64,000 nucleotides of DNA from Pogonophryne albipinna (lineage: Eukaryota > Chordata > Actinopteri > Perciformes > Artedidraconidae): contig CM053251.1 of assembly GCA_028583405.1 (NCBI GenBank), positions 4,247,271 through 4,311,270 of the forward strand, in the 5' to 3' direction. Below the pieces are notes generated by a model. It made no database searches. It was not told the DNA's origin and saw nothing but the letters and a program-made list of their open reading frames with translations. The first letter of the stretch is position 1. Each line of letters opens with the position of its first letter. Shown here piece after piece: positions 23,163-34,233 of this stretch. The position numbers were made by a program, and so were the translations under genes.

Positions 23163-23761
23163 TGGGAGGGAGGGAGTTTGTAAGACGCTGGAGCAGAGAG
23201 AGAGTAATATGTCTGTATGCAGGAGATCTAGTTTGTGATTTCATTTATAAGCCAGAGGATGGAGAGAAACACTTTGTTTGCTGTTTGAAATAAAAAAAGA
23301 TAGGATTACACTGTTTTGATCCCGTCAGGTGTCTTAGCAGCGACAGCAATAAGGGTGAAACACAGGGTAGGACAGATATGAATGATTAACATGAATCATA
23401 ATAATGATGGATATACAGATGTAAAATCAACAGATAATAGGACAGATTGAGGTTAGATCTTCATCATGTGCAGTTATCATTACAACAGACAGGGGGCACT
23501 GCTGAGCAGAGTAGGAAAGAGGAAAGGAGAAGTGCTTCCTCCTAACACATGTGATGTAAACAACAAACAGTGTGTCTCTGAGAGCATCTGCCTGTAGACT
23601 GGACTGAAGTGTTTTCTGTGCGTTCTGGTTCTGTTTTTTACTTCCTGTGTTCTCTTTCACACATTCATACAGAGGCAGAGACTACCCCACAAGGTGCCAT
23701 CTGCTCCGGGGACTTTCAATCACACACTGTTGGCCATCAGGGGGGGGGGGGGGGGGGTTAA

Positions 23762-24245
23762 AGGGGCCCTATTATGCTTTTAGGGGGTTTCCCTTTCCTG
23801 TCGTGTGTTATTTAAGTTGCTGTGCATGTCCATGCTCTGCAAAGGCTAAACTCCCAGAGAATCCCTCCAGAGGTAGTTTCTCTCACAAACTATAAGTGAT
23901 AAGATAAGTAACAAAACATGACAGTGAACACATCCCCCCCTGCCTGAAACGCCTCCATTGGACTCCTTTGTTTACTTCTATAACATAGCGACATCACTAT
24001 GTAACACTCACGCTTCTATTGGCTAGAGCTCCGACACATTGTACGTGATAGACTAAGGGGGCTGGACATCTCTAAGCTGTTGACCAATAACAACAGAGCA
24101 GACTGGGCTCTGGTTTCAGACAGAGGGTGAAAAGAGGTGCTGCAGCACAGGCAGTATGAGACAAATAAAGAGCTTTTTGAACATTAAAGCATGGAGAGAC
24201 ACTAAATACAAATATGAACCTGAAAATGAGCAACATATGGCCCCT
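23762..24245 (-). mobile_element. TTAA-flanked MITE family, copy 2
   Basis: TTAA at 23758-23761 is followed by AGGGGCCCTATTATGCTTTT; the other end is ATATGGCCCCT followed by TTAT. The core is the reverse complement of copy 1, including TCAGAGCAGACTGGGCTCTG's equivalent near 24095-24120 and TAAAGAGCTTTTTGAACATT at 24167. It is one of the most complete copies (484 bases) and abuts a poly-G run at 23740-23757. Confidence 0.8.
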
Positions 24246-24249
24246 TTAT

Positions 24250-25090
24250 TATTATGTATTTCTCCCAAGTTCCTTTAATCTGTCACCTTGTATATATCTC
24301 CATACATAAAAGTCCTACGACTTCCCTGTGTGTGTGTGTTTAGATCCAGAGAGAGTTTGGGAGCTTGGTCTGAACAACCAGACAATGAGTCAAGTGAACT
24401 GTTAATCCTCCATCTGGAGATCTGTAGAGAGGAGAGGCCAGCTAAGAGAGGAAGAGAAATGTCTAGACTGTAGCATTCCTCCCGTCTTGCCATCTATCAC
24501 TTTAATTAACAATCTGTTTCATAACAGGTCCCTTCATTACTCCTCCAAACTAATATTTCTTTCCTTCTGATTACTAACTGGATTTCTGCCACTTTAATTT
24601 ATGAATTTGTTCTGTGTCGTATTTTCATCATGAATCAAAAAGTCTCCAATGATATCTACAACAGGTACCAAAAATCACTGTTCTTTTTGTACAGTTGTAT
24701 CCACTGAACTCTGTGTCTTGCTTTAACCATTCAATGAGGGGAAAAGGAGTTTCTCTTATATAAGAAATAGACGGAATACAGAGGCAGACCCACATCAGGA
24801 CACGTGACCCTGGAGGGGGAAATGATGTGCGTCTGACGCCACAACACAACCCTGACTCGACTACATGGTTTCTGAGTCACAGGTCGGCTGCTGTGCAACG
24901 GGAAGAGGGGGTGGGATAGAGGAAAAGCTATAAATAGACTTCTATAAATACATACAGTAAATACAGTATACAAGGAGTAAATAGACAAGGTAAAAGTAGC
25001 TGTATTAATGCTGCATTTCACTGCATGGTGCATCCACAGGGAAAGCTCTACAAACCACACTTTCTGATTTTCAGGTTTTCCATTTTTGTT
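24250..25090. other. Probable zeb1 intron 1, nothing recognised
   Basis: No ORF, repeat or RNA gene that I can support. Confidence 0.45.
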
Positions 25091-25095
25091 TTACT

Positions 25096-25178
25096 TTGAG
25101 AACTTTTTGAACATTGAAGCATGTAAACATCTCGCAGTAGAGGCACAACATACAAATCTGAACCTGAAATATGGCCCT
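25096..25178 (-). mobile_element. TTAA MITE family, copy 3 (end fragment)
   Basis: The sequence GAACTTTTTGAACATTGAAGC through AACCTGAAATATGGCCCT is followed by TTAA at 25179-25182. It corresponds to the last 80 bases of the 23762-24245 copy. Confidence 0.7.
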
Positions 25179-25516
25179 TTAAAATGTTTAAGGTTGAAAC
25201 AAAGTGGTGGCCGACAAACTGACATCTCTGGAGCCATCTCACTTGCACGTTTATTCTCATCAATCCACTTGGCTTTGGATACATTTGAAGTTAGTAGCAA
25301 TACAAGATAACTAATAAATAGGTTCAAACTCATCACCATCAATCGTTACTCAAACACTTTGTAATTATTACCTCCTACGGCTGAGCAAACAATCATTATT
25401 CTGAACATGAATGAAGTAACTCCTTTTTTATGATGCGTTAATGAAAAGTCCCGACCATAGAAAAACGTGTGAGCAAAACATCACACAGCATGACACGACC
25501 ACAGCTAGTGTGTGAC

Positions 25517-25544
25517 TGTGTGTGTGTGTGTGTGTGTGTGTGTG
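25517..25544. repeat. (GT)n microsatellite
   Basis: Short GT run, followed 75 bases later by a longer one. Confidence 0.9.
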
Positions 25545-25616
25545 ACTGTGCATGTATTGACCCGGTGCAGCTGTGCAGCACGGGACCTCTGCCAAGCCCC
25601 TAACAGACAATTACAC

Positions 25617-25618
<2 letters not shown>

Positions 25619-25694
<76 letters not shown>
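25619..25694. repeat. (GT)n microsatellite, interrupted
   Basis: GT run of about 75 bases with one GGTGTAT interruption. Confidence 0.93.
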
Positions 25695-25696
<2 letters not shown>

Positions 25697-26449
25697 CATC
25701 GCTTTCTGTCTGCTACTAGATGTGACCAGACTTTAACATGGTGAGCAGCTGCAGAGTCGGCCCTCTTAACGAGAGAGTCAGACATTTTCCCCTCCATCAT
25801 ATTTTTAGAACCTGTTATGGGAGCTACTCTTTCCCTTAACAGTAACATATATATGTATGACAGTAAGCTGAACAGGTTGTGGACTGTTAGTCAAACACAG
25901 CCAATCCAAATTAGGGGAGATTTTATTGTGCATTTTCTTACCATAGATAAGACTATTTAAAGCAATCAACAGATGAATACATAATTAAATGATCTGAAGT
26001 TGCAGCTCTTCTTAAGATTACAAAGTGAAGACATGAACATTTTACATGAACCATAAAATCGTTCTGCAGTCGTAATTTTTTCGTGTTAATTATGCCTCCA
26101 TCTTTGAGTGCCTTCCGGGTTAAAAATATGGCTTGCAGGACAGTAAACTATGAAGCCCTGAGTCATATTTCTGAGGTTTCTGTTGAAAGTCAACATGAGG
26201 TAAGACTGTGTCATCTGCACAGACAGGGGAGGGGGGGTGTGGTCACGTACTTCCCTGGCACATTGCACCGGGTTTCCATGTCCATCTCGCCTTAATACAG
26301 CCAGCAACCTCTGGACCAGCACACACACTGCAGAGCTATAAATGCATAATCTCCACACACACAGGAAAGCCCCTCCTGTTACCGCCAGCAATGTAAGCCA
26401 GAGGCCAGGGACTCCCCCCGTCCTCCTCCTGAAGACACAGAGCATCTGC

Positions 26450-26450
<1 letters not shown>
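25695..26450. other. Probable zeb1 intron 1, nothing recognised
   Basis: Ordinary sequence between two GT arrays; no feature supported. Confidence 0.45.

Positions 26451-26451
<1 letters not shown>

Positions 26452-26511
<60 letters not shown>
26452..26511. repeat. (GT)n microsatellite
   Basis: GT run of about 58 bases. Confidence 0.94.
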
Positions 26512-26513
<2 letters not shown>

Positions 26514-26634
26514 AGTGAAAGCGAAAGAGAGCAAATCTAAGTTAGCATGTGTGTGATTAATAACTGTACAGTTAATCTTTATAATTCAGCCTGGTAAGTT
26601 ACTGAAGCCTGATGTGTTTCAGGTATTAAGTGTG

Positions 26635-26638
<4 letters not shown>

Positions 26639-26670
<32 letters not shown>
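26639..26670. repeat. (GT)n microsatellite
   Basis: GT run of about 32 bases. Confidence 0.92.
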
Positions 26671-26672
<2 letters not shown>

Positions 26673-27842
26673 ACAGTAATCAGGACTCTCCAGCTGCTTC
26701 CTGCTCGGCCCAGGTGCTCAATCAGACCTCATCAGACCCCTGTCTCTCTATCTCCTTCTCTCTCTTTGCAGGGTTGGCCCTTCAGCAGACAATAGTAGGA
26801 ACTAAAGTAAACCTGAAGGTGCCTAATTATAGTGAGGTGCAGGGATGAAGTATTTTTGTAAATGCACGCAACATACGTAAAAGCTAACACTTCAGACAGA
26901 CTTCATTAGAGCCGCATGACTTCACGTCACCAACGCTAAGCTAAAGGCAGCTAATGGTCAGCATGATGACGATTAGTGGTCCCATGTCACCGGTGTTTTG
27001 GCCCATAGTACCATCATCCGTCTAAGGTTAATTTCAGATATCAAAATTCTTCATCCAAGTTAAACATAATGGGCTGCCGCATACCTCAGTGGTGAGAATG
27101 GGAACAAACATTATTTCAGACCAGTAACCTTTCATCTGATTACTTACTATTGGTGTCTAAATAAAACTAAATATATTTACCTGAGAATACAGCTCCTTGA
27201 CAGTAACTCAAGATGCTGCACTGGCTGTAAATATCATATCCAATAGCAGGACTTACTGCCTGAGCAAACCAGCACTCGGTGTTATCAGTCGACCACACCA
27301 GATTCTGCCATCTAACTGGGGGAGCTCATGTAATATATGAAAAAGCAAAACTTTACCACTCAAACATAATCAAACTTCCATGTCTACATAAAACATACAC
27401 GATGCAGAGAGTAGGCATACAGCGGCAGACTCAAATTCAACACGGCCCCTTTCAGGTGAATAATAACTCTTATAGTATCCACTACATGTGACATTGTGCC
27501 AGCAGTCCTTTTCTCAGAGTGCATTTGAATGTTTCCAAAAGGTAATTCATGGAAATCTTTTCTGGCAGAGTTTCTTACAAGCTGCTCTTAAAAGCAAGGA
27601 AAGTGACTCTGACATCATTTGAAAACTTCCCAGACGCTATGAAGTGACTTACAGGTAGCAGGTGGTCTAACACTGTGGCTGATGTCATTTCCCAAAAGCT
27701 TTGGTTTACTGCAAGCTGACGAGGGCGTGACTCACACTTCACCTGAGAAACCACTGACACCAAGTGTGTTGAAAAACTGCATGTGTTTATTCAGCTCAGA
27801 AATGTACCTAACTGGATGTGTGTGTGTGTCATATGTAAAGAT
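26671..27842. other. Probable zeb1 intron 1, nothing recognised
   Basis: No ORF, RNA gene or structured repeat recognised. Confidence 0.45.
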
Positions 27843-27893
27843 AGAGGCACTAAATACAAATATAGAAGCTGAGAATCAGATAACAGGGCTCCT
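27843..27893 (-). mobile_element. TTAA MITE family, copy 4 (end fragment)
   Basis: AGAGGCACTAAATACAAATA through AACAGGGCTCCT is followed by TTAA at 27894-27897. It matches the last 50 bases of the 23762-24245 copy. Confidence 0.6.
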
Positions 27894-28121
27894 TTAAGTG
27901 TGCTTTAATGGAAGTGTTAATGCACGTTTCTTGAGTGCTTTATTCATGAAAGTAAAACAAATGAAAATTATAATATTCATCTACTAAGTAACTGAATATA
28001 TATATCTAAAATCAAGAGGATAAATTCAACCGTGAATATCCGGTATGTCATTTAAAGTTGATAAGAACAGTACATTTTCAGAGTGATAATATGCGTCAGG
28101 TAAATGAGGAACAATGCATGC

Positions 28122-28124
<3 letters not shown>

Positions 28125-28207
<83 letters not shown>
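28125..28207. repeat. (GT)n microsatellite flanking a duplicated repeat
   Basis: GT run of about 83 bases directly before the repeat at 28208. Confidence 0.95.
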
Positions 28208-30014
<1,807 letters not shown>

Positions 30015-30018
30015 TTAA

Positions 30019-30361
30019 AGGGCCCTATAATGCTGAATTTTAGTATTCTGTGTCCCATGTCTCCATGCTTTAATGTTCAAAAAGCTCTTTATTTTTCTCA
30101 TACTGCCTCATCAATTCTGAGATGTCCCGCCCCTTAACCCCCCCTTATCACATACAATGTGTTAGTGCGCTAGCCAATAGAAATGCGAGTGTTACATAGT
30201 GATGTCACTATGTTCCTGAAGTAAACAAAGGAGTCTAATTAAGGCGTTTCACGAGGGGGAGAGGGAACGCAAGGGATGTAGACTTTGCAGACCATTTACA
30301 TGCTCAAAAACCTAAATAACACACTACAGGAAAGGGACAAATCCAAAAAGCATAACAGGGC
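30019..30361 (+). mobile_element. TTAA-flanked MITE family, copy 5
   Basis: TTAA at 30015-30018 is followed by AGGGCCCTATAATGCTGAAT, then the family core AATGTTCAAAAAGCTCTTTA. The segment with TGCAGCACC and CAGAGCCCAG is deleted relative to copy 1, and the core resumes at GAGATGTCCCGCCCCTTA. The right end is degenerate (CATAACAGGGCT). Confidence 0.75.
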
Positions 30362-31101
30362 TACTTGTTCACTATGTTCTAATGTATTCCAGACTTAAAG
30401 TATATTGATTATTCTTTTAAAAAATAATAAAGTTCATTTTGAAATAATAAATTGTGTGCAGCCGTCCCATTAGCAATGACCTTGTCCTCCTGTGTTTGCA
30501 GCTTCACGCTTTAATGACCACACGGGGTAAAACGCAGAGATTTCAGTGTTCAAACAGTAGCCGAACACCATAAATCATCCATGACAGATTACTGTTTAAA
30601 CCGCTTTAATCCAGGTGCAGAGCTGATATGGATGGCCTCTAGCAGAGAAGATTAGTGTACAGTAAGTGTGTGTCCTGATGCAGAAGAGTAATGCATCTTT
30701 TGTATTGTGAAAATTAAATGTAGGCTACAGTATACAGTATCCTCTGCAGCCACTGTGGCGAAGGTAGATGTGGAAACGCCCAGACACAGTGCTTATGTGA
30801 GTGAGGATGAGCGTGTGTGTGTGTGTGTCTCAGTGTGAGTGGGAGGGAGTTTATGAGTGAGTATGACGGTGCAGGTTATGTGATTAAATGCCTGCCTGCT
30901 CTGTTCCTCACACACACACACATTGTGTAAGGGTTGTCCGGTACTCTTTATATTGAAGTGAGTACTTCTGTTTCTCCTCACATGCATTTCTAAGAGCTGG
31001 ACGGGCAGCGGGGGGGTTTCCTGGTGCTGCTCATTTCCTAGACGTGAATCGGAAGTGAGAAAGGAGTTGATCCAATACTAGGACACAAAACCACTCTTCA
31101 C

Positions 31102-31103
<2 letters not shown>
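30362..31103. other. Probable zeb1 intron 1, nothing recognised
   Basis: A short GT run near 30812-30828; otherwise no feature supported. Confidence 0.45.

Positions 31104-31168
<65 letters not shown>
31104..31168. repeat. (GT)n microsatellite flanking a duplicated repeat
   Basis: GT run of about 64 bases directly before copy B of the dispersed repeat. Confidence 0.94.
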
Positions 31169-31169
<1 letters not shown>

Positions 31170-31170
31170 C

Positions 31171-31373
31171 CTAGCATTACTATACTTGTGGGGACCTAAA
31201 TCTGTTTATATAGTCACGTGTGGGGACTCGCCTCCCTTATGGGTGAAGACTTGGTTAGGTTAAGGGTAAGGGTTAGGGTTAGGCATGTGTTGGTTATGGT
31301 TAAGGTTAGGATAAGTCTCCAGGAAATGCATGTAAGTCAATGTAATGTCCCCTGAAGTGATGTATACATGGTA
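31171..31373. repeat. GT-bounded dispersed repeat with telomere-like motif, copy B
   Basis: Same order as copy A: CATTACTATACTTGTGGGGA, GGGTAAGGGTTAGGGTTAGG, AGTCTCCAGGAAATGCATGT and AAGTGATGTATACATGGTAT, then GT. It lacks about 50 bases (GGGGACAAAATGGAGGTCCC region) present in copy A. Confidence 0.85.
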
Positions 31374-31795
31374 TGTGTGTGTGTGTATATCTCTGCCATC
31401 ATTGCATTTTCAATATTTGTGTTAAGGAAACCTAAAGAACAGTCATACAATCTCTTTTTGCTTCGTTAAAGACACTAGTAATTAAGGATGGCCGTTTCCT
31501 TTAAAGCTTTAATATTGGTGCTGTCGAAACTAAACTCCTAAAGCATATTTATAACCATGTAACGTTTTTAAAAAGGTCAATGGGACATCTTCACTCGTCT
31601 TGTTTTGTCTGAGAAACCAGTTTATTATCACAAAGGACAAACAACAACAAAAACACACTGTAACCAATATATTTTCAAGCATCTCAGCTACATGCTACAC
31701 ATTATTTAGCCAGATACACACAGCAAAAACATACACCACTAAATAAATAAACAGACCACTCATACTTAATTTAAGTCTCAGGACTTTAAAAACAC

Positions 31796-32574
31796 TAATG
31801 GCGCGTTTCCACTGCAGGCCTCGCTCGGCCTCGCTCGGCCTCGCTCGGTTTGGTTAGGCCTTATTAGGCCCGGCTCACTTTAATGCTGCGCTTCCATTAC
31901 AGTTTAGGAACTGGGGTAGTTACTATAGTAACGCAGTGTAGGCGGAGCCGTGATGTCATCTTCAATGAGCGCCCCAAACAACAACACAGCCGTTAGCTCT
32001 TAGCACTCAGAGCTCACAGCTCTTCATATCTGTTCAGAAACTAGACAAAAGTTAAACAAGTACAAACCACAGACTGTCTGTGTCATGGCGAATACAGTCG
32101 CTGGTTTATTTATGTCTGTAGGCCGTTGTTGTGAGTGTGGACGGTCGGAGCATATATAACGTTAGCTTAGCCAAGCTCCGTTTAGAAAACACTCATTTTA
32201 AAAGGGTTTTTCGCCTGCCGTCTGTCTGCAGACTTGTCAAAGCATTAATTCATGGTTTTTACTAACCGGTATCAGTATGTTGTTACTTCGGCATCATTTA
32301 GAAACGTGTATTACAATTAAATCACGGTCAAATATGTTCATCTTGTTGTAGTTGTAGCCCCCTTGCTAGCGATTCTCTCTCTAGTTTAGCATACTCAGCC
32401 CGACTCAGCCTGGTTGTTCCTGGCCCTAGAACCACGATTTAGTCGGGCCAGAAAAAAGGTGAAAAAGTAGCCCCGGGCCAAAACTAGGCCAAGTGGAAAC
32501 GCAACCAAAAACGGGCCCCGCACGGCTCGGCACGCTTAAAGCGAGCTACCCGCTGCAGTGGAAACGCGCCATTA
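31796..32574. mobile_element. DNA element with 22-bp perfect inverted ends
   Basis: The bases at 31796-31817 (beginning TAATGGCGCGTTTCC) are the exact reverse complement of 32553-32574. The element is 779 bases and has no transposase. Just inside the left end GGCCTCGCTC is repeated three times (31818-31848). Near the right end the motif GGCTCGGCACG and the phrase AAGTGGAAACGC recall the terminus. Outer flanks (ac / gag) do not give a clear target duplication, so the superfamily is unassigned. Confidence 0.8.
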
Positions 32575-32984
32575 GAGACAAACAGTGTATCTTTAAGGCT
32601 CTCTGCTGGTTCTTACTTCAATGAGTAAGAGGCTATAGGCAAATCACAGTGATGTACAGTAGTCTGCCTGACGTCTTACTTCCCTGCAGTTTGACAAACA
32701 GCCTGAGGACCAAGAGGCCGTTTTTTTGTGAAACATGTCTTTAACGAGAGTCTGATCGAGGGCTGGTTTGAGGGCAGGACCTGAAGTCAGGCAGAAAATA
32801 GCTCAAGGAGGTAACGTGTGTTTGCAAATGTGTGTGTGCTGTCTCAGGGCTGCCTTAAATATAAGCGATTAAGAGCAGTTGGTCTGACCCCGTTTTCCTA
32901 CAAGTCCCTGAAGCAGACCCGTGAGGATAAAAGACTCGGGAGGTTACATAAGCCCAGAAGACACTGACAGATACAGAATAACAC
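32575..32984. other. Probable zeb1 intron 1, nothing recognised
   Basis: No feature supported between the inverted-repeat element and the L2 LINE. Confidence 0.4.
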
Positions 32985-33261
32985 GGACCACTATTGCGGT
33001 AAGCATGTTGTAACTTCCGGTTGTTGTTGTCATTGTCATCTCCGGGTATCCCGTGTGTCTGTTCTGTTGCTGATAGCTTATTATCTTAACTTAATCGATC
33101 GTTTTAAAACTCTTGATCACGGCAACTGCCTGACGTTTTAATCACACGTTACTACAGCTTAAGCACTCACAACTCTCCTTCTCTTAGCGACTGTAACTCC
33201 ACAGTTGCCTACACTCTTTTCGGGTTTGCTAACGGTAGCTACTTTATCTTGATAGCTAGCC

Positions 33262-34119
33262 ATGGCTCTTTCCCCACCCTCGGGTGCTATTCCCTGCTCT
33301 AACTGTCTCATGTTTGGTTACTTCCCTCCCTCCTTTACTGGTACCGATACATGTGTTAAATGTAGTATAGTTGTTAGGTTGGAGGCGGGAATCATAGCCA
33401 TAGAAGCCCGGCTCCGCATCTTAGAAAGTAACTCAGCTACAGTAAAGCCCATGTTAGCCGGTGCGGACCGGCAAAAGATAGCTCCTATTAGCCGTCCCCC
33501 GGCAACTCCCGAGCAGCAGGGAGACTGGGTGACTGTTCAGAAGGGGCATAACGCGAAACCCGCAGGTCCCCACCAACCCGTTCACGTATCTAACAGATAT
33601 TCCCCACTCAGCGAGACACCCGCTGAGAAGCCAACTCTGGTTATTGGTAGCTCTATTATGAGACACGTGAATTTAGAGACCGAAGCCTCCACAGTCAAAT
33701 GCATTCCGGGGGCCAGAGCGGGCGACGTTGAGGCGCATCTTAAACTGCTGGCTAAAAATAAACGTAAATACAGTAGGATTGTTATTCACGTCGGTGGTAA
33801 TGATGTTCGTTTACGCCAATCAGAATGCACCAAACTTAATGTGGAGTCGGTGTGTAGTTATGCTAAAACAATGTCGGACACCGTAATCTTCTCTGGTCCC
33901 CTCCCCAATCTGATCAATGATGACATGTATAGCCGCATGTCATCATTTCAGCGCTGGTTGTCTTGGTGGTGCCCAGCAAACAATGTGGGCTTCGTAAATA
34001 ATTGGACAGCCTTCTGGGGAAAACCTGGTCTGATTAAGAGAGACGGCATTCATCCTACTTTGGAAGGTGCAAATCTCATTTCGGCAAACATTTCAGGGCT
34101 TTGTGGACTTAATCCATGA
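33262..34119 (+). CDS. L2 LINE ORF1: zinc-ribbon and SGNH/GDSL-type esterase protein
   Basis: It encodes 285 residues starting at ATG 33262 in a good context (gccATGG). The N-terminus has two Cys pairs, CSNC (about 12-15) and CVKC (about 32-35), which could bind zinc, followed by a helical segment EAGIIAIEARLRILESN (about 42-60). The second half is an SGNH-hydrolase-like domain: LVIGSSIMRH (about 126-135, block I Ser), IHVGGNDVRLR (about 175, block III Asn) and DGIHPTLEGA (about 262-270, Asp-x-x-His of block V). Esterase domains in ORF1 are known in CR1/L2 elements and are thought to help membrane or RNP handling. The frame ends in TGA at 34117-34119 and then continues open into ORF2 in the same frame. 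Confidence 0.88.
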   Translation: MALSPPSGAIPCSNCLMFGYFPPSFTGTDTCVKCSIVVRLEAGIIAIEARLRILESNSATVKPMLAGADRQKIAPISRPPATPEQQGDWVTVQKGHNAKPAGPHQPVHVSNRYSPLSETPAEKPTLVIGSSIMRHVNLETEASTVKCIPGARAGDVEAHLKLLAKNKRKYSRIVIHVGGNDVRLRQSECTKLNVESVCSYAKTMSDTVIFSGPLPNLINDDMYSRMSSFQRWLSWWCPANNVGFVNNWTAFWGKPGLIKRDGIHPTLEGANLISANISGLCGLNP

Positions 34120-34233
34120 CAAACTGGAGTTGAGACCAGGAGGCGGAGTCGCAGTCTTACACGCTTCTCTGCGCTCTCTCCTAGGCAGTCATCCATAGGA
34201 ATCCCGAACCCAATAAAATACCCAATATTAGCG

